In this document: piece by piece, positions 37,970-47,305 of the stretch | How the letters are laid out: the number at the start of each line of letters is the position of its first letter | Position numbering within the stretch: position 1 is the stretch's first letter | Assembly (NCBI GenBank): GCA_004010535.1 | Contig: RQYE01000004.1 | Coordinates: 124,001 to 188,000 of the forward strand | Direction: 5' to 3' | Length of the DNA: 64,000 bases | From: Coriobacteriales bacterium OH1046 | GTDB lineage: Bacteria; Actinomycetota; Coriobacteriia; Coriobacteriales; Atopobiaceae | Notes under the pieces: model-generated | Seen by the model: the letters and a program-made list of their open reading frames with translations, nothing else | Databases searched by the model: none | Told to the model about the DNA's origin: nothing | Program-made: the position numbers and the translations under genes

Positions 37970-38371
37970 GGTTGGTTTCCGGTCGGACGGATGTTGCGGG
38001 CTGTGCATCGCCTTAGACTATAGCGCATGCGGTGCACGGCGAACGCAATGAATGCCGCGCTCCAGCCCAAATCGCCTGTCACGGCAGGATTTTGTCTGCA
38101 GCCGCCCGTGGCACGGGAGATCTTGTACCCACGGGATACTGGCACGGTACGGTCCCTGTCACGCCCATCGCGCGAAATCCAACCATGCACCGCCCCATGC
38201 ATGCGCATAAACTACCGTTCGCACCTCTCCCCTACCATCGCCCCGCCATATGTGCTATCAATCGAATAGAAGATGCGGGAACGATTCCACCTTCCATGCC
38301 CCTCCCCGCACGCAGCCATGTCCGCGTGCGTATAGAACCGCATGGCCGACCCCCTTCGGAAGGAGCCCCAC
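37970..38371. other. Divergent intergenic region without a recognised gene
   Basis: A 400-bp spacer between the CmpB-like gene and the fructokinase gene. It contains short inverted stretches (for example CCCGTGGCACGGG near 38105-38117) and a possible promoter side for the kinase, but no gene or RNA motif that I can support. Confidence 0.4.
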
Positions 38372-39322
38372 ATGTTTTCAGTCACCGCCCTCGGCGAGCT
38401 GCTCATCGACTTCACCGATGCCGGGACCTCCGCAGGAGGACAGAAACTCTTCGAGCGCAATCCCGGCGGTGCGCCGGCCAACGTCCTCGTGGCGCTCGAG
38501 CGCCTAGGGATGTCCACCGCCTTTATCGGCAAGGTGGGATGCGACATGCACGGGGAATTCCTGCGCGCCACCCTCATCGCCAACGACGTCAACTGCGACG
38601 GCCTTGTGAGCGACCCCGACTACTTCACCACGCTCGCCTTCGTGGCGCTCTCCGAGGATGGCGAGCGCACCTTCTCGTTCGCGCGCAAGCCCGGCGCCGA
38701 CACGCAGCTCAGGCCGGAGGAGCTCGACCGCTCCATCATCGAGGACAGCCGGGTCTTCCACGTGGGGTCGCTCTCGCTCACCGACGAGCCCGTCCGCAGT
38801 GCCACCGTCGCAGCGCTCGAGATGGCGAAGGCTGCGGGCTGCATCATGTCCTACGATCCCAACTACCGTGCCTCCCTCTGGGCGGGGCCTGAGGTCGCCG
38901 CCGAGCAGATGCGCTCCCTCGTGCGCTACATGGACCTCATCAAGATCAGCGGCGAGGAATGCGAGCTCATGTCCGGGCACAGCGACCCCTCCGAGGCCGC
39001 ACAGACCCTGCTCGCGCAAGGTGCCAAGGTGGTCTGCGTCACGCTGGATGCCGAGGGGGCGCTCGTCGCCACCGAGGACGGCACGGCAACCGTGCCGAGC
39101 TTCAAGGTCGACGCCGTCGACACCACAGGCGCGGGCGACTCCTTCTGGGGCGGCTTCCTCTGCGCGTTCGTGGACAGCAAGCTCGAGCCCGCCGATATCA
39201 CCCTCGAGGATGCGAAGTCGTTCGCACGCTTCGGCAACGCGGTGGCCTCGCTCTGCGTGCGCAAACGCGGTGCCATCCCCGCAATGCCCACCCTCGCCGA
39301 GGTCGAGAGGATCTTGGTCTAG
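38372..39322 (+). CDS. PfkB-family carbohydrate kinase, probably fructokinase
   Basis: A 316-residue ribokinase-fold enzyme from ATG 38372 (RBS GGAAGGAG). The N-terminal signature GGAPANVLVALERLG is near residue 34, and the C-terminal DTTGAGDSFWGGF near 250 holds the catalytic Asp and anion hole. FSVTALGELLIDFTDAG is typical of fructokinases. It would phosphorylate fructose or a similar free sugar. It converges on the sugar-PTS operon, 30 bp from the ROK stop. Confidence 0.88.
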   Translation: MFSVTALGELLIDFTDAGTSAGGQKLFERNPGGAPANVLVALERLGMSTAFIGKVGCDMHGEFLRATLIANDVNCDGLVSDPDYFTTLAFVALSEDGERTFSFARKPGADTQLRPEELDRSIIEDSRVFHVGSLSLTDEPVRSATVAALEMAKAAGCIMSYDPNYRASLWAGPEVAAEQMRSLVRYMDLIKISGEECELMSGHSDPSEAAQTLLAQGAKVVCVTLDAEGALVATEDGTATVPSFKVDAVDTTGAGDSFWGGFLCAFVDSKLEPADITLEDAKSFARFGNAVASLCVRKRGAIPAMPTLAEVERILV

Positions 39323-39352
39323 GAGCGGAACTGCAGCAGCGGGGCCTGCCCG

Positions 39353-40225
39353 CTACACCATAAGAGCGGCCCCCACAAGACCGGCATCTCCGCCGCGCTG
39401 CGCCAGTGCAAAGGAAAGCGTATCGGGGTTGAGCACATAGCGCTTTGCCTTTTCATGCACCAAGTCGATGAAGAACGAGTTGTGGAGCGCAACTGAACCG
39501 CCGAAGACGAAGATGTTCGGATCCACCACAAAGGAGATGTTGGCAACGCCGCGAGCCAGCGCATCAGCTGCGCGTCCGATCACCGAGAGCGCAACCTCGT
39601 TCCCCTCGTGCGCCAGCGCGAAGACCCCGGCGCCATCGACCTCGATCCCAAGCTCCCGGGAAGCCACGCGCGCGATGGCGGTACCGCTCGCTTGATCCTC
39701 GAGGCAACCGTCGTTCATCCCGGATCTGTGATCGGTGCTCCCGTTGACCATAAGGTTGAAGACCTCGGCCGCACACGAGTTGGCACCGCGCACGATCTCG
39801 CCACGATAGATGTAGGCTCCGCCCACACCCGTGGAGACAGTGAGGTAGAAGACCGATTCCCGCCCTTTCCCCGCACCCACGAGCGCTTCGGCCAAGCCGG
39901 CAACATTCGCATCGTTGTCGAGCATCACCCGTTTGCTGGTCCTGCCCTCCACGAAGCGGACGATATCGAAACCCTCCCAGCCGAGAAGGTTGGGCGGATT
40001 GAGTATCCGCCCGAAGACAAGGTCGAGAGGACCGGGACAGCCGATGCCGATCCCCTCGTAATCGAGGTCCCAGGATTCGATGCAGTCGAGCAGCCTGCCC
40101 ACGTTCTCCTGCGGGCTGAGCGTGCGGTCGTTGGGAACCGCCTGCTTGGCGATGAGTCTGCCATCTTGGCCGAGTGCGGCGACGCGGAGCTGCGTGCCGC
40201 CGATGTCTATACCGATGCTATGCAT
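39353..40225 (-). CDS. ROK-family sugar kinase lacking the usual zinc cysteines
   Basis: A 290-residue kinase with the ATP motif GIDIGGTQLRVA near residues 5-16, the catalytic region LDNDANVAGLAEA near 100, and the glycine motif STGVGGAYI. The ROK zinc site (normally CxCGxxGCxE) is reduced to SGMNDGCLED, so only one cysteine remains. It would phosphorylate glucose, mannose or another free hexose released by the glycosidase of this operon. It is the last gene of the operon, 9 bp after manA. Confidence 0.85.
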   Translation of the reverse strand: MHSIGIDIGGTQLRVAALGQDGRLIAKQAVPNDRTLSPQENVGRLLDCIESWDLDYEGIGIGCPGPLDLVFGRILNPPNLLGWEGFDIVRFVEGRTSKRVMLDNDANVAGLAEALVGAGKGRESVFYLTVSTGVGGAYIYRGEIVRGANSCAAEVFNLMVNGSTDHRSGMNDGCLEDQASGTAIARVASRELGIEVDGAGVFALAHEGNEVALSVIGRAADALARGVANISFVVDPNIFVFGGSVALHNSFFIDLVHEKAKRYVLNPDTLSFALAQRGGDAGLVGAALMV

Positions 40226-40234
40226 CGAGACCTC

Positions 40235-41227
40235 CTACTTCTCGTTCGCCCAACTCACGACAAGCTCGAGCGCACCTGAGAACGTAAGGTCGCCGCTCGT
40301 TGCCGGTGCCACGAAATGGGAACCTTTGGACAATGCATGCGCGGGCCCTTCGCCCGCCGAGACGGATCCCCCCTTGCCGTCGATGACCGAGACGCACATG
40401 AAAGGTTTATCCTGAGCAAGTGCCACGGGCTTGCCCTCATGGACACGCACACGCTCCACGTCGAAGTATCTGCAGCTCATGAGCGGTGTGATCCCGCCAA
40501 CCTCAGGCACTGTAACCTCACCCGAGGTCAGAAGCGGTGCCGAGAAGTCGATCACGTCGAGCGATTGGGCCAAGTGGAGCTCTCGCAGGCTTCCGTCGTG
40601 CTGCCTGCGGTCGAAATCATAGACGCGGTAAGTCACATCAGATGACTGCTGCACCTCGAGGATAAGCGCGCCCTTGACCGCGTGGACGGTGCCCGGTGTG
40701 ATGTCGAAGAAGTCGCCTGCACGAATGGGGATCTCGTTGAGGAGCTCATCCCAACGACGCTGCTCGACCATCTCGGCGAATTCAGCTCGATCCTTTGCCC
40801 GTTGCCCAATCATAATGCGGGCGTCGGGGTCTGCCTCGAGGATGTACCAGCACTCGCTCTTGCCAAGGCTGCCGTCCTCATGCTCGGCGGCATAGGCATC
40901 ATCGGGATGTACCTGCACCGAGAGATAGTCGCAGGCATCGAGGATCTTGATCAGGAGCGGAAAGCGGTCGCCGCGTGCGCCGCCGAAGAGTTCCGGCTCG
41001 TTATCCCAGAGGTCGGAGAGGCAACGGCCGTCGAAGAGGCCTCCCTCCACCGCACAGTCGCCGTTGGGATGCGCGCTGATTGCCCAGCACTCCCCTACCG
41101 TCCCATCGGGTATGTCATAGCCGAACTCGGTCTCGAGCTTGCGTCCGCCCCAGATCTTGGGTACGAAGACGGGCTTGGGGAAGATGAGGTCGGATGCGAT
41201 CGGACCCCTGTCAACATCGGATACCAT
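40235..41227 (-). CDS. manA: Mannose-6-phosphate isomerase, type I
   Basis: A 330-residue zinc cupin. The metal site includes QVHPDDAYA (near 101) and ITPGTVHAVKG (near 177). KIWGGRKLETEFG near 24 is typical. It interconverts mannose 6-phosphate and fructose 6-phosphate. Its presence in an operon with a PTS and a GH1 phospho-glycosidase suggests that a mannose unit is part of the imported sugar. RBS is AGAAGGGA. Confidence 0.92.
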   Translation of the reverse strand: MVSDVDRGPIASDLIFPKPVFVPKIWGGRKLETEFGYDIPDGTVGECWAISAHPNGDCAVEGGLFDGRCLSDLWDNEPELFGGARGDRFPLLIKILDACDYLSVQVHPDDAYAAEHEDGSLGKSECWYILEADPDARIMIGQRAKDRAEFAEMVEQRRWDELLNEIPIRAGDFFDITPGTVHAVKGALILEVQQSSDVTYRVYDFDRRQHDGSLRELHLAQSLDVIDFSAPLLTSGEVTVPEVGGITPLMSCRYFDVERVRVHEGKPVALAQDKPFMCVSVIDGKGGSVSAGEGPAHALSKGSHFVAPATSGDLTFSGALELVVSWANEK

Positions 41228-41322
41228 CTCTGATCCCTTCTCATGAAGATGGGCTGACGGGAGAAGGCCGCCGTAGCGCGATAAGCGGGCGGCCTTGGGA
41301 ACATGCGCCGTCTGATCATGCG

Positions 41323-41682
41323 CTAGGCAATCCGCGAGAGCCTCTCATACAGATCGATGAAGTCGCTTGCGAGCACGCGGAAGGTCTCAGCCTGCATCAG
41401 CTGGTCTTCAGAATGCACAAGCAGAAGCGAGATCTTGATGGAGCCGATCGTGGCGGCATCCTCCTGCAGAAGCCCCATATGCACGTTGTGGCCTTCGAGG
41501 TAGATCTGATTGCCCTCCTCGATCATCTTGCGCGCCTCGTCGAACCTGCCTTCCTTAGCCAAGTCGATAGCTTGGATGTAGTTGGACTTCGCGGTGCCCA
41601 CGGAGGCTATGATGGTGAAGCAGGCCTCCTCCATCGGATCCATATCGTCTTCGCGGATCGGCGTTTGGTCGTTATCTACCAT
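41323..41682 (-). CDS. PTS lactose/cellobiose-family EIIA component
   Basis: A 119-residue three-helix protein. The phosphorylated His is most likely H90 in LLLVHSEDQLM, the family active-site motif. It passes phosphate from HPr to the EIIB encoded just upstream. RBS is AGAAGGAG. It lies in the middle of the operon, 15 bp after the EIIB gene. Confidence 0.92.
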   Translation of the reverse strand: MVDNDQTPIREDDMDPMEEACFTIIASVGTAKSNYIQAIDLAKEGRFDEARKMIEEGNQIYLEGHNVHMGLLQEDAATIGSIKISLLLVHSEDQLMQAETFRVLASDFIDLYERLSRIA

Positions 41683-41697
41683 GGTGATCCGCTCCTT

Positions 41698-41994
41698 CTA
41701 TGCGAGTGCCTCGACGGCATCGTCGATGATCTTCTTCGCGTTCATGCGACCGTAGTCGGCCATGGAGATGACAAGGACGGGCTTGTCTCCGGCCGCAGCC
41801 TGCGCATCCTTCTTTGCATAGGAAATCTGGGGGCCGAGCAGGAGGATGTCGAACTCGTCGATGACCTCGAGCGCCTTATTGAGGGGCCTTGCATCGATCT
41901 CGACGTTGAGGTTCCGAGCAGCAGCCTCCTTGCGCATCTTCTGGACCAACAGGCTAGTGGACATTCCGGCATTGCAGGCGAGCAGGATCTTCAT
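41698..41994 (-). CDS. PTS lactose/cellobiose-family EIIB component
   Basis: A 98-residue protein starting MKILLACNAGMSTSLLV, with the phosphorylated cysteine C7 in the usual CxxGxS(T)S loop. Phosphate moves from EIIA to this Cys and then to the incoming sugar. ATG 41994 has AAAGGA upstream. A longer in-frame ORF exists but starts within the intergenic space. Confidence 0.92.
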   Translation of the reverse strand: MKILLACNAGMSTSLLVQKMRKEAAARNLNVEIDARPLNKALEVIDEFDILLLGPQISYAKKDAQAAAGDKPVLVISMADYGRMNAKKIIDDAVEALA

Positions 41995-42124
41995 AAGACT
42001 CACGTTCCTTTCTTCCCGCTTTTCGGAGCGGCTATCTTCTAGATTGATGTTAAACGATCGGCACATACGATGACGGCGGATAGGGCGGGCGGCGGTTCGC
42101 ACACCGCCCGCCTCCCAGGGGATC

Positions 42125-43456
42125 CTAGACACCCTCGCTCTCGAGCTGCTTGGCTTGGGCCTTCTCGGAAATCCTCATGAAGGGCAGGTAGATCGCCATG
42201 GAGATCGCGACCTCGATAACCTGCCAGATAACGGCGCGGATGTCGCCGGCAGTGGCAAGGAAGCCGGAGACGAACACCGGCGTGGTCCAGGGAACCATGA
42301 CCACGCAAGGGCTGATCAACCCGGCGCAGGTAAGGCCGTAGGTAGCCGCGATCAGGATGTCGGGGACAAGGACGAACGGAATCATAAGAGGCAGGTTGTA
42401 TACGATGGGATAGCCATAGATGACGGGTTCGTTGATGTTGAAGATACCGGGGAGGATGGAGAGCTTGGCGATATCTCTCGAGGTCCTGTTCTTGGAGAAC
42501 AGGAATGTGTCGAGCAGGAGCATGAGCGTGCATCCGGAACCACCGATAAGCGCGAAGGTATTGATGATCTGCATGTTCATGTAGTGATCTGCGGGGATGG
42601 GCTGGCCAGCCGCGAAGGTCGCCATGTTGTCGACGATGAGGATGGTAAGGATGGGCTCAGCAAGAACGCCTGAGATGGTCGACTGATGGATGCCGAGGCA
42701 GAAGAGCAGGTTGGCGAAGGTGTAGATGATGATTACTGCAAGCGGCCCGGTATTCATGACGTTCTTGAGCGGTGCGACGACGATGGCGGAGATGATGGCG
42801 AGCAGGTTGGTGCCAAAAGCACCCGCGAGGGTTGCGGACACGATAGCGAAGACCGCCATGGTGAGCATCATGGGGGTCATGACGTTGAAGGAATCGCCTA
42901 CTGCGGGAGGCACCCCCTCTCCCAGGTTGATCTTGAGCTTGTCGATGCCGGAAAGCTTGATGAAAAGCGACGTGGCAAGCAAGCCGATGATGATCGCGGC
43001 GAACAAGCCGTTGGTGCCGGTATTGGCGGTGATGAACGCACCGGAAACATCGGCGACGGTCCCGGCATCCTTATCGATGGTTACGGTAACTACCTGCGGC
43101 ATCATGATGACGAGCGAGGCGATGCCGATGACAACGCAGGCGACTGCATTCTCGAAACGCTTGTTCTTCGCGAGACAATAGCCGACGAGGCCCGCAAGGA
43201 TGATTGCCGAGAAGTTAAGCGTGCCGAAGATGATCGCGTTGCCCCAGTACTGCACTGCGGCAAGCGCATCATCCACGAGGAACAGCGGAAACACGACGTT
43301 GTTGATAAGGACCGCGATGCCTGCGAGGATGTAGACCGGCGTCATCGTGGCGAATGCATCACGCAGAGATCTCAAGTGAACCTGATTGCCGATCTTCGCC
43401 GAAACCTCGGCGAATTTGTCGAGAAATGACTCTTTCTCCTGTGCTTCTTCTATCAT
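42125..43456 (-). CDS. PTS lactose/cellobiose-family EIIC permease
   Basis: A 443-residue membrane protein with about ten segments. The family motif GIFNINEPVIYGYPIVYN near residue 345 shapes the sugar site. The short N-terminus EKESFLDKFAEVSAKIG and VHLRSLRDAFATMTPVYI are typical of this family. It transports a beta-linked disaccharide such as cellobiose or a mannose-containing analogue. ATG 43456 follows AAAGGAG. Confidence 0.92.
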   Translation of the reverse strand: MIEEAQEKESFLDKFAEVSAKIGNQVHLRSLRDAFATMTPVYILAGIAVLINNVVFPLFLVDDALAAVQYWGNAIIFGTLNFSAIILAGLVGYCLAKNKRFENAVACVVIGIASLVIMMPQVVTVTIDKDAGTVADVSGAFITANTGTNGLFAAIIIGLLATSLFIKLSGIDKLKINLGEGVPPAVGDSFNVMTPMMLTMAVFAIVSATLAGAFGTNLLAIISAIVVAPLKNVMNTGPLAVIIIYTFANLLFCLGIHQSTISGVLAEPILTILIVDNMATFAAGQPIPADHYMNMQIINTFALIGGSGCTLMLLLDTFLFSKNRTSRDIAKLSILPGIFNINEPVIYGYPIVYNLPLMIPFVLVPDILIAATYGLTCAGLISPCVVMVPWTTPVFVSGFLATAGDIRAVIWQVIEVAISMAIYLPFMRISEKAQAKQLESEGV

Positions 43457-43518
43457 TGTTGCTCCTTTCCTGCGATGCGATTGGCATTTTTTCGATACCT
43501 TGTCCCGGCACCTGCCCT

Positions 43519-44919
43519 CTACTCGATAGCGTGCGTAGCGGTTACGCGCTTGAACCACCCCGCCGACTTCTTGAGATGGCGACTGTAGCCGTTATCCAAA
43601 TTCACCTCCACTAGGCCGTAGCGATTCTTGTACGCGTTGTTCCAAGACCAACAGTCGATGACCCCCCAGTAGTGGTAGCCACGGCACTTGGCACCCTCCT
43701 CGATCGCACGAGCAATCCATGAGAGGTGTTGGCGGACGAAGTCGATGCGGTAATCATCCTGGATGGTTCCCGAAGCGTCCCTGAAGGCGCCCTCCCCCTG
43801 GATGCCGATACCGTTCTCGGAGACGAACCATTCCAGATCGGGATAGTCGCGAGCCATCGTCATGCCGAAGTCGTAGATGCCCTTGGGATAGATCTCCCAG
43901 CCGCGGCTCTCGTTCATGACGGCATCAGGCCAGGCATACTCGGAGGCGAATACGGGATTGCCGTACTCGTCGACATCCCTCTCCGGTGCTTGGATACGCT
44001 CGGGACGGTAGTAGTTGAAACCGAGCCAATCGACCGTACCCTGGGCGAGAATCTGCTCATCGCCCGCACGAACCGGAAGGTTGATGCCGCGAGATGACAG
44101 CGCTCCGATGGTTTCCTCGGGCAGGCTGCCCTTGGTCACAAGGTCGAGCCACCAACGATTGTCGATGCCATCAGCCATACGCACGGCGAGAAGGTCGGCC
44201 TCGCTCGGATCCTCCTTGGTATAGGGCGGCGTGAAGCAGTTGATGAGCCCGATCTTTGCGTCTGCGCGGACTTGGCCGGTACCTTGGAGTTCGCGGAACT
44301 CGGCGACTGCCAAGGAGTGCGCGATCGAGATGCCATACTGGACAGTGCGGGCTTGGGCGAAGTCGTGGTGGAACGGATACCAAACGGCGTCGGTGTAGCG
44401 CTGTTGAGGCTCGACGATGGGCTCGTTGAAGGTGAACCAGTACTTGATCTCTTGGCCGAACTCCCTGAAGGCGATACGGGCGTACGTGGCATAAGCCTCG
44501 ATAACCTCACGGCTCTCCCAGCCACCGCGACGGAAGAGATAGGTCGGCATATCGAAATGGTAGAGGTTCACGAAGGTTTCGAGACCGACCGCCTCGGCGC
44601 TGGCGAAGAGCCTGTGGTAGTATTCAGACCCCTCGGGGTTGAGCTTGCCGTTAGCATCCAGCAAGCGCGTCCATTGGATGGATGTGCGCCAAGAGGCCAA
44701 GCCGAGCGAGCGCAGCAGCTCGAAGTCCTCCTTGTAGCGGTTGGTGAAGTCGTTGCCGGCATAGGATCCCACGCGATTGTGGAAATCCTCGATACGCTCG
44801 TTCGACCAGGTATCCCAAAGACTCTCGAGCTTTCCGTAGCGCTGCCAAGCACCCTCGGTCTGGGGACCCGACATCGCCGCACCGAAGAAGAAGCCCTCGG
44901 GCAATGTGCAGATACTCAC
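43519..44919 (-). CDS. Glycoside hydrolase family 1, 6-phospho-beta-glycosidase
   Basis: A 466-residue TIM-barrel enzyme. The acid/base Glu is in YWFTFNEP near residue 160 and the nucleophile in FVSENGIG near 365. LPEGFFFGAAMSGPQTEG opens the domain. It splits the phosphorylated disaccharide delivered by the PTS. I chose GTG 44919 (AAGGGAAGG upstream); a GTG at 44958 would add 13 residues. It is the first gene of the operon: GH1, EIIC, EIIB, EIIA, ManA, ROK. Confidence 0.9.
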   Translation of the reverse strand: MSICTLPEGFFFGAAMSGPQTEGAWQRYGKLESLWDTWSNERIEDFHNRVGSYAGNDFTNRYKEDFELLRSLGLASWRTSIQWTRLLDANGKLNPEGSEYYHRLFASAEAVGLETFVNLYHFDMPTYLFRRGGWESREVIEAYATYARIAFREFGQEIKYWFTFNEPIVEPQQRYTDAVWYPFHHDFAQARTVQYGISIAHSLAVAEFRELQGTGQVRADAKIGLINCFTPPYTKEDPSEADLLAVRMADGIDNRWWLDLVTKGSLPEETIGALSSRGINLPVRAGDEQILAQGTVDWLGFNYYRPERIQAPERDVDEYGNPVFASEYAWPDAVMNESRGWEIYPKGIYDFGMTMARDYPDLEWFVSENGIGIQGEGAFRDASGTIQDDYRIDFVRQHLSWIARAIEEGAKCRGYHYWGVIDCWSWNNAYKNRYGLVEVNLDNGYSRHLKKSAGWFKRVTATHAIE

Positions 44920-44958
44920 GTCCTTCCCTTCCCTTCTCGTTCCTATCCTGTATCTCAC

Positions 44959-45115
44959 AATATTACATATTGTATGTTTATATTATATATGTTTAATTAT
45001 TAATATATATATGTTTTTATATATGTCAAGAAATATTTTAATATTTCTTTGAATGTTGTTTTTCCTTTCTAATTGATTGATAATGAATGAGTCGCGGACG
45101 CAGAAGGCAGACACT
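44959..45115. promoter_or_regulatory. Very AT-rich divergent control region with operator-like palindrome
   Basis: This spacer between the GH1 operon and its GntR-type regulator is far richer in A+T than its surroundings. AAGAAATATT-TT-AATATTTCTT (45028-45049) is a perfect 10-bp inverted repeat and the best candidate operator. Several TATAAT-like boxes exist, so exact promoters cannot be picked out. Confidence 0.55.
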
Positions 45116-45832
45116 ATGCTCAAGTACGAAACGGTTGCAGACGATATCCGTTTGAGGATCGCCAACGGCGAGTTTGCGCCATCCGGCCAGCTTCCCACCA
45201 CAGAAGAGTTCTGCAAGCAATACGATGTGAGCAAGATCACCATCAAGAGGGCCATGGACGAGCTTGTGCTCCGTGGCCTCATAGCCAGACGACGCGGTTC
45301 GGGCACCTATGTCAAGGGGTCCACGGAGAAGGCCGGCCCCGAGCGTGCAGGTTGGAACATATCGAGCCAGATGACAGGCTTCAGCACCGAGCATGCCAAC
45401 GAGAAGGTCGAGAGCCGTGTGCACGACTTCTCCGCCGTGCGACCCTCCGGAGAGATCGCCGAGTATCTGGGCATGGAATCCGATGAGTTCGCCTACCACG
45501 TCTGCCGCACGCGCGTTGCCGACGGTGCCCCGCAAACGGTCGAATACACCTACATGCCCATCAAGGTCATCCCCGACCTGCGCGAGAAGCACGCAGAAGG
45601 CTCGATCTACGGCTACATCGAGGGAGACCTAGGTCTCAAGATCGGCAGCGCGCATCGCACGATTAAGGCGGTGCTGCCCGAAGGAGATGAGGCGGAGTGG
45701 CTCGACGTCACTCCCACAACCCCCCTGCTCGAGGTCAAGCAGATAGGCTTCCTCGATGACGGTATCCCCTTCGAGTACTCCATCTCCAAGCACATCCCCG
45801 AATACGAGTTCTACTCGATCTCGACCCGCTAG
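45116..45832 (+). CDS. GntR/HutC-family regulator of the sugar PTS operon
   Basis: A 238-residue protein from ATG 45116 (AGAAGG, spacing 8). The N-terminal winged helix (1-68) contains LPTTEEFCKQYDVSKITIKR and RRRGSGTYV. A UTRA ligand-binding domain follows (about 85-235), with EYTYMPIKVIPDL and the ending FEYSISKHIPEYEFYS. Such proteins repress sugar operons until a sugar phosphate binds. It is divergent from the GH1 operon and is probably its local repressor. Confidence 0.9.
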   Translation: MLKYETVADDIRLRIANGEFAPSGQLPTTEEFCKQYDVSKITIKRAMDELVLRGLIARRRGSGTYVKGSTEKAGPERAGWNISSQMTGFSTEHANEKVESRVHDFSAVRPSGEIAEYLGMESDEFAYHVCRTRVADGAPQTVEYTYMPIKVIPDLREKHAEGSIYGYIEGDLGLKIGSAHRTIKAVLPEGDEAEWLDVTPTTPLLEVKQIGFLDDGIPFEYSISKHIPEYEFYSISTR

Positions 45833-46060
45833 CATCCCGGCACCTCGCTAGGGTGTGGCGTCACCATCATCCCCCACGTTCAGCCAATGCTGCCGTATAG
45901 TCGCAACGCACCGATCTGGATCCGCCCCTGCTCCAGACAACCGCAGATCCGGCATCTATCCCGGAATGCTATAGGGAAGGCTTGATCTCCCCATATAGAA
46001 TGGACGAATGGGGGATTGCCTGTTTGCCGAGATGGAAAACCGCATGTCAACGGAGGACTC

Positions 46061-46567
46061 ATGAAGAAGCACCATCCTATCAGGACCTACAACATACTCC
46101 TGCCCATCTGGTTGCTCGTATGGTTTCCCAGCTGGCTCTGGCTCTTGCTGATCCCGGCGAACTATCTGATCGACCGCATCGTGCTGCATTGGAGTCTGAA
46201 AGGGCTCGATGACCGCAACGCGTTCTGCCGGCGCACCGCGTGGAGGATCTGCGCGGCCGGGTTCCTCTCGGATTTCGTGGGTAGCGCGTTCCTCATCGGC
46301 GTGCAGGTCCTCCTGAGCTTCATAAACTCGGACATGGCGGACAGCGTCGCCGATAGCCTCATGTCCAACCCGTCCGGCAACATCGGGGCACTCGCCTGCG
46401 CGCTTCTCGCCATCGCGGTGGCAGGACTCTGCATCTATCTGCTCGATCGCTGGATCCTGAACGCAGCGGGGCTCGACCGGGAGCGTGCCCGCAGATCAGC
46501 GCTCCGCCTCGCCCTCATCACCGCGCCCTATCTCTTCCTATTCCCCTCGGACCTGCTCTATCGCTAG
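46061..46567 (+). CDS. Membrane protein of unknown function
   Basis: A 168-residue protein with a clear ribosome site (ACGGAGGAC). Membrane segments are seen at about 10-35 (ILLPIWLLVWFPSWLWLLLI), 63-85, 105-127 and 145-165. Charged loops (LDDRNAFCRRTAWR, LDRERARRSALR) separate them. No family is recognised. It is transcribed alone, with about 230 bp of featureless DNA on either side. Confidence 0.7.
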   Translation: MKKHHPIRTYNILLPIWLLVWFPSWLWLLLIPANYLIDRIVLHWSLKGLDDRNAFCRRTAWRICAAGFLSDFVGSAFLIGVQVLLSFINSDMADSVADSLMSNPSGNIGALACALLAIAVAGLCIYLLDRWILNAAGLDRERARRSALRLALITAPYLFLFPSDLLYR

Positions 46568-46819
46568 CGCTGCAGCAGCCGATCTGGCAAGAGGATGGAC
46601 ACACGATAGTAAACCGCTGCGCTTTCCGCAGGAATTGCATGCCGACTCGGGCGGATCGCCGCGTTAACAGATGAACAGATGGAGACACTCCCCCAATCTA
46701 TCCGAGAGCATGGAGGCATGCGGGTCGAGCTCCGGGAAGACGGCGCAAAACGGAAGGGATACCCGCCATATGCCCTTACCCGATTCCTGCTACCGCAGCT
46801 CATGATTGCTTATCGACCC

Positions 46820-47305
46820 TTACGCCTCCATATTCTTGGATCCATCCACCACCGCCACGGTACGCTCCCTATCGATATCAGCGACCTTGCGGCGACGATT
46901 GGCATAGCGCTCCGCCACGAGCGCATCCGTGGACATCCACGTCTTCACGATGGCCATCGCGAGCACGGGACCGATGAGCTTGCCGCCGATGCAGAGCACG
47001 TTCGCGTCGTTGTGCTGACGCGCGAGCTCGGCGCACACAGGGTCTTGGCACACGCAGGCGAAGATACCGCGGAACTTGTTCGCGATCATCGCCGATCCGT
47101 AGCCCACGCCGTCCACGAAGATGCCCCGCTCGCATGCTCCCTTGGCAACGGCCATCGAGGCGGGATAGATGAAATCGGAAAGATCGCAGCCTTCCTCGTC
47201 GTAGGTCCCGAAATCCACGACCTCGTGTCCCTCGCCCTCGAGCCATGCCTTGATCTGGTTCTTGAGCGTCGTTCCGGCATGGTCGTTCGCCATCGCGATC
47301 CTCAT
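46820..47305 (-). CDS. RpiB/LacA/LacB-family sugar-phosphate isomerase with Asp at the usual Cys
   Basis: A 161-residue protein starting MRIAMANDHAGTTLKNQI. The start at 47305 has GGGAGG upstream. The fold-defining DHAG and CIGGKLIGP motifs are present. In ribose 5-phosphate isomerase B the catalytic Cys lies in a motif like ICGTGIG; here the equivalent segment is FVDGVGYGSAMIANKF, with Asp where Cys is expected. This points to a subgroup with another substrate or mechanism, such as LacAB-like or other C4-C6 sugar phosphates. It could belong with the sugar genes around it, but no operon partner is adjacent. Confidence 0.82.
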   Translation of the reverse strand: MRIAMANDHAGTTLKNQIKAWLEGEGHEVVDFGTYDEEGCDLSDFIYPASMAVAKGACERGIFVDGVGYGSAMIANKFRGIFACVCQDPVCAELARQHNDANVLCIGGKLIGPVLAMAIVKTWMSTDALVAERYANRRRKVADIDRERTVAVVDGSKNMEA

